Of a stretch of DNA of 64,000 bases, positions 36,587-44,869 are shown one piece after another (the first letter of the stretch is position 1; every line of letters starts with the position of its first letter). The stretch is from NCBI GenBank assembly GCA_964390335.1, contig CAYMHU010000013.1, forward strand, positions 1 to 64,000, in the 5' to 3' direction. The translations under genes and the position numbers were made by a program. A model generated the notes under the pieces. That model was not told where the DNA came from and made no database searches. It worked only from the letters and a program-made list of their open reading frames with translations. This stretch comes from Granulosicoccus sp964390335. GTDB lineage: Bacteria; Pseudomonadota; Gammaproteobacteria; Granulosicoccales; Granulosicoccaceae.

Positions 36587-38059
36587 ATGGCGAAGCGTGA
36601 CATTGAAGCCTTTGTAGAAGCAGAAGGTCGAAGTGAAATGGTCAAAGAGGTTCGGGCCAAGATTGATGAGTTGGGTATTGAGTATTTATACCTTCAGTTT
36701 GTCTCTGTCACCGGACGTATTTGCGGAAAAGGTATTCCGGCAGATCATTGGGAATCCATCGCCGAGAAAGGCTTTCAACTCGTTTATGGTGCAACCATAA
36801 ACTTATTTACCAACCGTCACGGCGACTACATGGGTTATGGACCTGAAGCTGCCGAGCTGGTTGGTATCCCAGAGCCTGAAACGTTTTGTCAGCTACCTTG
36901 GGATAAAAGGGTTGCACGAGTGTTCTGCACCTTGTTCCGTAACCGAGAGGAACGAGAAGAGCCGGGCGCGTTCTTGACGTCTGATTGCCGCGGAAATTTG
37001 CGCCGCATTCACAATGACTTCCAGGAAAAACACGGACTGCATTTACGTTCGGGTTTAGAGCCTGAAATGATGTGGCTGAAAAAAGATGAGAATGGCAAGC
37101 CTAATGGTGGTTTCTCAAACCCGTACTGTTATCACATAGATCAATTTGAAAGCTTGCGTCCGGTTTATATGAAAGTGCTTGAGTATTCACGCGCGATGGG
37201 TCTGGACATGATTCAAGGTGATCACGAAGATGCTCCCGGACAGCTTGAACTCAACTACACCTATGACGATTGCATGCGCACCGCCGACCGGTTGACTACC
37301 TACCGACAAATCTGCGCGCAAGTCGCACGCGAGTTTAACCTGATTGCCTGCTTTATGACTAAGCCGTTCATGGGTGTGTCCGCCAGTGGTTGTCATCACA
37401 ATATCTCCTTGTGGAAGGGCGGCAGCGACAAAGATAAGCCTTTGGGTCAGAAAGTACGAGCCGCAATGGACGAAGTGTTTACGTATCGTTCCGGTGGTGA
37501 CAATACGTTTATGCCGGAAGGGGATGATCCACAAATGCCGGGTATTGTTGGGCAGCACGCTATTGGCGGTATGGTGAAACATCTAGACGCCTTAACGGTT
37601 ATTGGGTGTTCAACAGTGAATTCGTATCGCCGTTTATGGGATACCGGATTCTGGGCGCCAGTGTTCAAAGACTGGGGTTTTCAAAACCGAACAACAGGTT
37701 TAAGAATCTCTGCGCCGGGTCGATTTGAATTTCGCTCTGTAGATTCCATGGTTAACCCATACTTAATGGCGTCTGCATTGTTAACGACAATGGACGATGG
37801 ACTATCCAACGAAATTCCTTGCGGTAAGCCCGAAGAGCGAAATATTTACGAAGCCATGGAAGCTGGTAAACAAGTTGAAAAACTGCCTATGTCATTAGGT
37901 GATGCGCTGATTGCTTTGTCTAAAGATGAAGTTGTGCAAGCGGCCATGCCGGGTGAAATGTATCGTTTGTTTGATGAGTACAAAACCGACGAGTGGGAAA
38001 GATTCATGCACACCACCACTGATTGGGATTCGGAAACGTATATGGACTATCTGCCGTAG
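36587..38059 (+). CDS. gmaS: Gamma-glutamylmethylamide synthetase (glutamine synthetase family)
   Basis: A 490-residue type III-like glutamine synthetase. It probably joins methylamine to glutamate with ATP, giving gamma-glutamylmethylamide. Seen: the glutamine-synthetase grasp domain, LRSGLEPEMMWL (Glu residues of the metal sites), HEDAPGQLELNY, GCHHNISLWKG, and NSYRRLWDTGFWAP plus a RISAPGRFEFRS segment. The start ATG 36587 has GGGGAGAA upstream. It stands in one direction with mgsABC immediately after, which is what separates a GmaS reading from ordinary ammonia-fixing glutamine synthetase. Confidence 0.87.
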   Translation: MAKRDIEAFVEAEGRSEMVKEVRAKIDELGIEYLYLQFVSVTGRICGKGIPADHWESIAEKGFQLVYGATINLFTNRHGDYMGYGPEAAELVGIPEPETFCQLPWDKRVARVFCTLFRNREEREEPGAFLTSDCRGNLRRIHNDFQEKHGLHLRSGLEPEMMWLKKDENGKPNGGFSNPYCYHIDQFESLRPVYMKVLEYSRAMGLDMIQGDHEDAPGQLELNYTYDDCMRTADRLTTYRQICAQVAREFNLIACFMTKPFMGVSASGCHHNISLWKGGSDKDKPLGQKVRAAMDEVFTYRSGGDNTFMPEGDDPQMPGIVGQHAIGGMVKHLDALTVIGCSTVNSYRRLWDTGFWAPVFKDWGFQNRTTGLRISAPGRFEFRSVDSMVNPYLMASALLTTMDDGLSNEIPCGKPEERNIYEAMEAGKQVEKLPMSLGDALIALSKDEVVQAAMPGEMYRLFDEYKTDEWERFMHTTTDWDSETYMDYLP

Positions 38060-38118
38060 CAATAAGCGACGGCACGTCTTAATAACAATTTATTTAACAT
38101 TAGAATAGGAGGCAAGCC

Positions 38119-39054
38119 ATGTGTGGCATTGCAGGCCTTATCCATCGCGGTAAATCCTCGTCGGTGGGGGCAGAAATGACATCGATGCTTCAGGCATTGA
38201 AGCACCGGGGGCCAGACTCCACTGGATTCGCGGTTTATGGAGAGCCCAAAGCGGGCGATTACATCATGCGAGTTAAGGTGGCAGAACGCGAGTACATGGA
38301 CCGCGGCCATGGTGTGCAAGCGGTTTTAGAAGAGCGTATCAAGCAGCTTGAAACGGTGCTTGATCAGCACAAAGCTGAAGTGCGCGCGAAAGAGCAGGTC
38401 ACACCCTACGCATTACGATATGTACTTGGGCACGAGGGTGACACTGAAGACATGGCGCGTCATATTGAAGAGTTTGAAGGGCTGGAAATATTATCGTTGG
38501 GCAACGGGCTTGAATTGATCAAAGATTTAGGTGATGCATCGGAAGTGTCAGAAGCCTATGATCTGTCTGACTTTAGTGGTACCCATGCAATTGGTCATAC
38601 CCGCATGGCAACAGAATCTGACGTCGATATTCGTTCAGCGCATCCTTACTGGGCTTTTCCTTATAACGATATTTCGGTGGTGCATAACGGCCAAATAACC
38701 AACTACTGGATTAAGCGACGACAAATGGAACACAAGGGGCATCGATTCATGTCTAATTGTGATTCTGAGTTGTTGGCTGTTTACACTGCAGACAACCTTG
38801 CAAACGGTATTTCTCTTGAAGACAGTTTGCGACAGTCAGTAGAAGAAATAGACGGTGTGTTTACCTACCTTGTTGCCACGGGTGATCAGCTTGGAATGGC
38901 TAAAGACTGCATGGCAGCTAAACCGCTAGTGTTATATGAAAGTGACGATTTAATCGCCATGGCATCAGAAGAAGTTGCTATACGCGCTATCTTGCCGCAG
39001 GAAATAGACACGACCGACCCATATGACGAGGAGGTGCGAGTATGGCAAGCGTAA
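38119..39054 (+). CDS. mgsA: N-methylglutamate synthase subunit A, class II glutamine amidotransferase
   Basis: A 311-residue Ntn-type amidotransferase starting MCGIAGLIHRGKSS, with Cys2 as nucleophile and HRGPDSTGFAVYG and VVHNGQITNYW elsewhere. It matches the first domain of glutamate synthase but as a separate protein, as in MgsA/GlxB. In this pathway it would take the methylamine group from gamma-glutamylmethylamide for transfer to 2-oxoglutarate. It has a good ribosome-binding site (AGGAGGCAAGCC) and overlaps mgsB by 13 bases. Confidence 0.88.
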   Translation: MCGIAGLIHRGKSSSVGAEMTSMLQALKHRGPDSTGFAVYGEPKAGDYIMRVKVAEREYMDRGHGVQAVLEERIKQLETVLDQHKAEVRAKEQVTPYALRYVLGHEGDTEDMARHIEEFEGLEILSLGNGLELIKDLGDASEVSEAYDLSDFSGTHAIGHTRMATESDVDIRSAHPYWAFPYNDISVVHNGQITNYWIKRRQMEHKGHRFMSNCDSELLAVYTADNLANGISLEDSLRQSVEEIDGVFTYLVATGDQLGMAKDCMAAKPLVLYESDDLIAMASEEVAIRAILPQEIDTTDPYDEEVRVWQA

Positions 39055-39911
39055 GCGATGCCGAACTAGCGGCAATGTCACAAGAAGAGCGGGCAGCAGC
39101 GCTCGGTATGACTACCGAGCAGCTAACTGGTCGCTCCACTATGATCGAATTCAACATTGATGAAGAAGAGCGTTTTCTCTATCCGTGGGCACCTGAAGTT
39201 TTATATAACAAACGTGCCGAGCTGGACACGGGAGATATGTCCACCACGGAAGTTAACGACCGAATTCGTGAGCTGATGAATGAAGGCTATGGCCACATCA
39301 CTATTAAAGATCCACGAGGCAAACACTCAATAGCGGTGGGAATACTAAGCCGCTTGATTTTGGAGGTCGAAGGTTCATTGGGTTATTTTGGTGTTGGATT
39401 AATTGATGGTCCCAATGTTCGTATAAAAGGCCGGGTAGGTTGGTCATGCGCAGAAAACATGATGTCTGGCACAGTCGTCGTTGAGAAGAATGCCGGTTCC
39501 ACATTTGGTGCGGCAATCCGTGGCGGCGATTTAGTTTGCAAAGGCTCTGTTGGCTCGCGTACCGGCATCGATATGAAAGGCGGCACCATTTTAGTCGGTG
39601 GCGATACCGGCGCTTTATCAGGTTTTATGATGCAGCGTGGTCGCATGGTTGTGTGTGGCAATGCAGGCAAGAATCTGGGCGATTCAATGTACGATGGCAC
39701 CATTTTCATCGGTGGTGAAATTCAGTCATTGGGTGTTGATGCAGTCGAGGCCGAGCTCACCGATTTGGACAAAGCCTGGTTAACACGGAAACTAAGTCAA
39801 TACGAATTGATGCCAGACAAAGGTGTTGATCATTTTACAAAAGTCGTGTCGGGCAAACAGCTATGGAACTACGACAATCTAGAGCCGAATGAAAAGAAGC
39901 TCATTCTATAA
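39042..39911 (+). CDS. mgsB: N-methylglutamate synthase subunit B, GXGXG-repeat protein
   Basis: A 289-residue protein with the C-terminal beta-helix of glutamate synthase alpha subunit (repeated glycine pattern around GGDLVCKGSVGSRTG and GGTILVGGDTGALSG). MgsB/GlxC is that domain as an independent subunit, acting as spacer or channel between amidotransferase and synthase sites. Its start has GAGGAGG upstream, inside the mgsA end. The gap to mgsC is 29 bases. Confidence 0.88.
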   Translation: MASVSDAELAAMSQEERAAALGMTTEQLTGRSTMIEFNIDEEERFLYPWAPEVLYNKRAELDTGDMSTTEVNDRIRELMNEGYGHITIKDPRGKHSIAVGILSRLILEVEGSLGYFGVGLIDGPNVRIKGRVGWSCAENMMSGTVVVEKNAGSTFGAAIRGGDLVCKGSVGSRTGIDMKGGTILVGGDTGALSGFMMQRGRMVVCGNAGKNLGDSMYDGTIFIGGEIQSLGVDAVEAELTDLDKAWLTRKLSQYELMPDKGVDHFTKVVSGKQLWNYDNLEPNEKKLIL

Positions 39912-39940
39912 ATCCGATACTGACACGAGGCGACAATCTG

Positions 39941-41293
39941 ATGGATGAAGTAAAAAATAAGCTAAAACGCGACGTGAATCGGTTAGGTTCATCATTCGTA
40001 TTTCCTCCGCATGTCATGGATGACATACACATTAAATCCGAACTTGGACGGTATCGCATGCGCGGTTTCTCCTTGTTTAAGAAAATACCGCACTGGGATG
40101 ATTTAACGTTTCTTCCCGGCACGTTGACACGGTTTGTTATCGAAGGTTACCGCGAAAAGTGCGAAACCAAAACCATTATTGGTCCGCGTGCGAAGAAGCC
40201 CATTGAGTTGGACATACCGGTATACATCACTGGCATGAGTTTTGGTGCCCTGTCTTATGAAGCTAAAACAGCGTTAGCCCGCGGGGCCACTATGGCCGGT
40301 AGTGCAACGTGTTCGGGTGAGGGGGGCATGATTCCTGATGAACGCCGCTACTCATCCAAATGGTTTTATCAATGCATACAATCTCGCTATGGATTTAATC
40401 CCAATCATTTAGTGTTAGCCGATGGTTGTGAATTTTTCATAGGCCAGGGATGTAAAGTGGGCTTAGGTGGTCACTTAATGGGGCAGAAGGTAACCGACCA
40501 AGTTGCCGAAATGCGATCGTTGCCTGCCGGCATTGATCAACGCTCGCCTGCACGACATCCGGATTGGTTAGGCCCGGACGATCTTGCGCTGAAAATACAG
40601 GAAATTCGCGAAGCCACTGACTGGCAAATTCCTATCCAGCTCAAGCTCGGCGCTGCACGTGTTTACGATGATGTGCGCATGGCCGTTAAGTGTGATCCCG
40701 ATTCAATCTATATTGACGGTATGGAAGGTGGCACAGGAGCCGGCCCGCACTTGGCAACAGAAGACACGGGTGTGCCTGGTATGGCAGCCATTCGTCAGGC
40801 TCGTAAAGCGATTGATGATCTGGGCAAACGTGGCGACATCACGCTAATTTATGCAGGTGGTATTCGAAACGGTGCTGATATCGCTAAAGCCATTGCGCTT
40901 GGTGCAGACGCTATCGCTATTGGGCACTCGGCAATGATGGCCTTAAATTGCAACAAAGACATCCCTGAATCTAACTACGAAGAAGAGATGGGTGTGGAGC
41001 CGGGTTATTGCTACCATTGTCATACGGGTCGTTGCCCGGTTGGTGTTGCCACTCAAGACCCGCAGTTACGTGCAAGGCTTAACCCCGATGAGGCAGCCGA
41101 GCGTGTGTATAACTTTCTGCACACGTTAACGATTGAGGCGCAGTTGTTTGCTCGTGCTTGCGGTAAAACCAACCTGCACTCATTGGAGCCTGAAGATTTG
41201 GCTGCACTGACTATGGAAGCATCCGCTATGGCCGGAGTTCCGTTGGCTGGCACTGAACATACTGTTGGTGTCGAAGATTACCACCACCTATAG
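39941..41293 (+). CDS. mgsC: N-methylglutamate synthase subunit C, FMN-binding synthase
   Basis: A 450-residue glutamate-synthase central/FMN domain protein. Seen: YITGMSFGALSYEAKTALARG, IYIDGMEGGTGAGP, the FMN-phosphate segment IYAGGIRNGADIAKAIALGADAIAIG, and a C-terminal cluster-binding YCYHCHTGRCPVGVATQ with three cysteines. It likely reduces the imine of 2-oxoglutarate and methylamine to N-methylglutamate. It ends the recognisable mgsABC set; a 137-residue unknown gene follows after 15 bases with AGGAG. Confidence 0.9.
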   Translation: MDEVKNKLKRDVNRLGSSFVFPPHVMDDIHIKSELGRYRMRGFSLFKKIPHWDDLTFLPGTLTRFVIEGYREKCETKTIIGPRAKKPIELDIPVYITGMSFGALSYEAKTALARGATMAGSATCSGEGGMIPDERRYSSKWFYQCIQSRYGFNPNHLVLADGCEFFIGQGCKVGLGGHLMGQKVTDQVAEMRSLPAGIDQRSPARHPDWLGPDDLALKIQEIREATDWQIPIQLKLGAARVYDDVRMAVKCDPDSIYIDGMEGGTGAGPHLATEDTGVPGMAAIRQARKAIDDLGKRGDITLIYAGGIRNGADIAKAIALGADAIAIGHSAMMALNCNKDIPESNYEEEMGVEPGYCYHCHTGRCPVGVATQDPQLRARLNPDEAAERVYNFLHTLTIEAQLFARACGKTNLHSLEPEDLAALTMEASAMAGVPLAGTEHTVGVEDYHHL

Positions 41294-41308
41294 AACAGGA
41301 GACACACA

Positions 41309-41722
41309 ATGGCTGGTACACAATATCGTGGCTCCGACATCAAAGACGTCGATCAGTTTTTAAAAGACAAAGACGGACTTGACAGTGAGCGTGAAAAGGA
41401 AATTGGTCAACACATTGGTTATCGCTATGACGTTAACCTGGTGCCGGATTATGACCGCATCACACCCTTTTTGAAAAAGTACATGGATACCATGGGGTGG
41501 GATGATCTGAATTGGCTGGAAGATGTGCATATGGGTTACGAAGACGGTAACCCTGCGGTATTCGATCGCAATATCAATGGTTGGGTGCGAGTGCCCGAAT
41601 CCATCAAGCTACCTGATAACCAGCAAGATCGAGACATGATTGCGCGTGAGCTTCTGGTTAAGTTTCAGATGTCTGACAGACATCCGTTGGTATCGTTGCG
41701 CAAGGCATATATGAAGTTTTAA
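41309..41722 (+). CDS. Unknown protein, fourth gene of the mgs operon
   Basis: A 137-residue acidic protein. The start has an AGGAG eight bases upstream and lies 15 bases after mgsC, so it is very likely part of that operon. No cysteines, no transmembrane helix and no known motif are seen. Conspicuous parts are GYRYDVNLVPDYDRITPFLKKYMD and the end of about 25 residues. I do not recognise the family; its fixed place beside mgsC would suggest a role in methylamine metabolism, but this is inference. A 9-bp hairpin follows the stop. Confidence 0.75.
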   Translation: MAGTQYRGSDIKDVDQFLKDKDGLDSEREKEIGQHIGYRYDVNLVPDYDRITPFLKKYMDTMGWDDLNWLEDVHMGYEDGNPAVFDRNINGWVRVPESIKLPDNQQDRDMIARELLVKFQMSDRHPLVSLRKAYMKF

Positions 41723-41738
41723 TGAGTTATCAGCATGC

Positions 41739-41767
41739 ATCAACACATGCTTACACCGTGTGTTGAT
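41739..41767 (+). repeat. 9-bp stem-loop between the mgs and tdm gene groups
   Basis: ATCAACACA (41739-41747) and TGTGTTGAT (41759-41767) with an 11-base loop, 17 bases after the stop of the 137-residue gene. No T-run follows, so it could be an mRNA-end stabiliser or a weak terminator. Confidence 0.4.
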
Positions 41768-41802
41768 AGTGTTGCTGACATTGCTTAGGTTAAATAGCGA
41801 AC

Positions 41803-42393
41803 ATGAGTGTTGAGTCGGTCATCAATGTGCAGGGATTGACGAATAAGAACATTGAGTTAACGGAGCGTTTTCTGCGTTGGCAATGTCGCGTTCGGCAAAT
41901 TGCTATGCGTGATCATTTTGGTCGGCCCGATGATGCCATTACCCCCGCGCTTACCTTGCTCGGTGAAACTGAACCAATGGGACACATCATTACCTTGATT
42001 TCCAAATGGGGTGTGCATTCCAAGACGCCTGAAATGAAGCATATGGTGAAGCGGACAAATGATCCGGCGCAACGTCGTGATAAAGCGTTGGAGTTTTTCC
42101 AGTCAACGTATTACCAGAACATACAAGAGTTTAATGACTCGCTAACGGCCACGTTCCCACCTGGCTCACCGGGGGCAGAAAAAATCGAAGCCGCCGGGGA
42201 ATGTACGCTAACCTTCGAGGCCTACGGTCAGCGCTTCGATTTAGAGTGTGCAGTAAATCGGTTGTCCCGGGATAACCCCATGTATCAAGCGACTTACTGG
42301 CACAACTTGCTGTTTAATCCAACGTTGCATCCCGACATTGTCATATTGCAGTTTGCACCGAATTGGAATAGAAGTCGTGCTCAGTCAACGTAG
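41803..42393 (+). CDS. Unknown protein upstream of tdm
   Basis: A 196-residue soluble protein with no predicted membrane segment. It has only a few cysteines (for example RWQCRVRQ and GECTLTFEAYGQ) and no family that I recognise. The end, from about residue 145, looks beta-rich, while the N-terminal part looks helical. It begins 80 bases after the 137-residue gene and ends 30 bases before tdm, on the same strand, so it may be in the tdm operon. It is a candidate accessory or enzyme subunit for TMAO or dimethylamine breakdown, on position only. Confidence 0.7.
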   Translation: MSVESVINVQGLTNKNIELTERFLRWQCRVRQIAMRDHFGRPDDAITPALTLLGETEPMGHIITLISKWGVHSKTPEMKHMVKRTNDPAQRRDKALEFFQSTYYQNIQEFNDSLTATFPPGSPGAEKIEAAGECTLTFEAYGQRFDLECAVNRLSRDNPMYQATYWHNLLFNPTLHPDIVILQFAPNWNRSRAQST

Positions 42394-42422
42394 TTTGATC
42401 GTTAACGCATTGATAAACGATC

Positions 42423-44858
42423 ATGTCAATTTCCGATATATCAACTGAATCAGCACAACCAGGGTCGCTTGTGCAGCCCGTATTCGAAACACCCTATGAA
42501 CGACGCGGTGTGCTCACACCCGGAATGCCTATTTTACCCAGTGGCGTCGAGCGTCACCCGATTCCAGGCGGTGGATCACGATCAGTGGCCATTCATACTG
42601 GTGACGAGATCTCGCTGCTGAATTTTGATGGCCGACAAATAGCTGAGATGGTTTTCTTTACACCGGACGGAAACAGTGATCCCGGACGTCTGGGTGTCAG
42701 TTTGCCATCAGGTGGCGATCAAACAGCCACAGGAATTCAATACACGCTAGCCAATGGTGGACAATCTGGTGCGCGAGTATTAAACGCGTTAAAAGCGGCT
42801 CGATTTGATCTTGGTAACGCAAAAGCGATTCGGGTTTTTCATAATGAGTCGCGCGCAGGCGAACTGGAGACCTACAACGCCGACAGTGATGGCCTTTTAG
42901 TTGTGGCAGCACCTGGCGGTCCAATGCAGCCCGATCAGCAAAATGCGCCCAGCGATATCATTTTATATATAAGGCGCGCGAATCCCGTTGATGGAAAAGC
43001 GAATCTCGCACCCCCTGATCCACTTGCCGATCCGCTTGATGATATCAATATTAAGCCTGGCGCTGCACATAGCTATGAGGTGAAAAAAGGTCAATACATA
43101 CAGGTTCTTGATGTGCAGGGCCGTGAATGTTCTGACTTTCAGGCATTCTCGATGCGAGCACTTGATAAAGGGTTGGAGCGTGAAATCGATCCAACCACCA
43201 CCCGATCGTTAGTGGGGTCGTTATATCCCGCGCCAGGTATCTTTTCAAAATATTTTTCAGTCGATCAAGAACCGTTGGTCGAGATAGTACAAGACACCTG
43301 TGGTCGACACGATACCTTCGGGCTAGCATGCACTGCCCGCTATTACGAAGATTTAGGCTACCCAGGCCATATCAATTGCTCAGACAACATGAATCGGGAT
43401 CTTGCGCGATTTAATATCAAACCCAGAGGTGGTTGGCCTGCAATTAATTTCTTTTTTAACACCCTGTTGGATGATACCAACGCGATTGGTATGGATGATC
43501 CATGGTCTCGTCCTGGCGATTATGTATTACTGCGAGCATTGTCTGACCTAGTGTGCGTGAGTAGTGCATGTCCTTGCGATGTTGATCCCGCCAATGGCTG
43601 GAATCCAACAGACATACAAGTGCGTGTGTATAACAGCAACGAAGACTTTAAGCGATCCATCGGTTGGCGCAAATCGGTGGAGGCCGATATGGAAAACACA
43701 AAAGAAACTGGCTTTCATGAATGCTTTGCCCGGCATACAAGAAATTTTATCGAGTACAACGGCTATTGGCTCGCAGATCAAATGACGCAGCACGGGGCCA
43801 TAGAGGAATACTGGGCCTGCCGGGAAAAAGCGGCCATCATGGATTTATCTCCTTTAAGAAAATATGAAGTATTGGGGCCTGATGCTGAAGCACTAATGCA
43901 ATTAGCGCTGACTCGTAATATGAAAAAACTCAGTGTTGGCCAAGTTGTATATACCGCCATGTGTTACGAACACGGGGGTATGATTGATGATGGAACTGTA
44001 TTCAGATTGGGCGATACCAATTTTCGTTGGGTCGGTGGAAATGATGACAGCGGCTTGTGGTTAAAACAACTGGCCGCAGAACGAAATTTTAATGTATGGG
44101 TTCGACCGTCCACTGATCATCTGTGTAATGTGGCTGTTCAAGGACCGCTGTCACGAGACATATTAGCTGACATTATCTGGATACCGCCCACCCAGCCAAC
44201 AATCGAGGAGCTTGGTTGGTTTCGATTTGCAGTTGGTCGCTTAGGCGACTTTCATGGACCTGCTTGTGTGGTCAGTCGTACTGGATATTCCGGTGAACTC
44301 GGGTACGAGGTATTTTGTCACCCGAAAGATGCCACAGAAATTTTTGATGCGATCTGGCAAAGTGGTGAACCGCGCGGCATGGTGCCCTTAGGGTTATCGG
44401 CGTTGGATCTATTGCGAATTGAATCGGGTTTAATCTTCGCGGGGTATGAATTTTCAGACCAAACCGACCCCTATGAGGCCGGAATTGGTTTTACTGTGCC
44501 GCTGAAATCCAAAGAAGACGATTTTATTGGCCGGGCAGCATTAGAACAACGTAAAGCGCATCCACAGCGAAAGCTGGTTGGTTTAGATATCGAAGGCGGT
44601 GTTGTGCCGGTAAGTGGGGATTGCTTACGTGTAGGCAAAGCGCAGGTTGGGGAAATTACGTCTGCCATGAAGTCACCAAAATTGGGTAAGGTTATCGCGT
44701 TGGCGCGCCTTGACATAACCCATGCTGACATCGGCACAGCAATTGATGTCGGGCAACTGGATGGACATCAGAAACGGTTAAAAGCGGTAGTTGTGCCGTT
44801 TCCTCATCACGACCCAACCAAGGAACGGGTTAAAGGAAATTACGAAACACTAGTGTAG
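42423..44858 (+). CDS. tdm: Trimethylamine N-oxide demethylase Tdm (DUF1989 plus GcvT)
   Basis: An 811-residue two-part enzyme that cleaves TMAO to dimethylamine and formaldehyde; the C-terminal GcvT-like domain (about 430-800) can capture the carbon with tetrahydrofolate. The N-terminal half contains two DUF1989-like segments; the second has ECSDFQAF (Cys236, Asp238), DTCGRHDTFG (Cys293, His296) and DLVCVSSACPC (Cys378, Cys383, Cys385), which look like the metal-binding residues of this family. The GcvT part shows SRTGYSGELGYEVF and the EAGIGFTVPL loop. Length matches the known Tdm of about 800. It is followed after 11 bases by a Rieske oxygenase gene. Confidence 0.9.
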   Translation: MSISDISTESAQPGSLVQPVFETPYERRGVLTPGMPILPSGVERHPIPGGGSRSVAIHTGDEISLLNFDGRQIAEMVFFTPDGNSDPGRLGVSLPSGGDQTATGIQYTLANGGQSGARVLNALKAARFDLGNAKAIRVFHNESRAGELETYNADSDGLLVVAAPGGPMQPDQQNAPSDIILYIRRANPVDGKANLAPPDPLADPLDDINIKPGAAHSYEVKKGQYIQVLDVQGRECSDFQAFSMRALDKGLEREIDPTTTRSLVGSLYPAPGIFSKYFSVDQEPLVEIVQDTCGRHDTFGLACTARYYEDLGYPGHINCSDNMNRDLARFNIKPRGGWPAINFFFNTLLDDTNAIGMDDPWSRPGDYVLLRALSDLVCVSSACPCDVDPANGWNPTDIQVRVYNSNEDFKRSIGWRKSVEADMENTKETGFHECFARHTRNFIEYNGYWLADQMTQHGAIEEYWACREKAAIMDLSPLRKYEVLGPDAEALMQLALTRNMKKLSVGQVVYTAMCYEHGGMIDDGTVFRLGDTNFRWVGGNDDSGLWLKQLAAERNFNVWVRPSTDHLCNVAVQGPLSRDILADIIWIPPTQPTIEELGWFRFAVGRLGDFHGPACVVSRTGYSGELGYEVFCHPKDATEIFDAIWQSGEPRGMVPLGLSALDLLRIESGLIFAGYEFSDQTDPYEAGIGFTVPLKSKEDDFIGRAALEQRKAHPQRKLVGLDIEGGVVPVSGDCLRVGKAQVGEITSAMKSPKLGKVIALARLDITHADIGTAIDVGQLDGHQKRLKAVVVPFPHHDPTKERVKGNYETLV

Positions 44859-44869
44859 GACTAAGTGCA

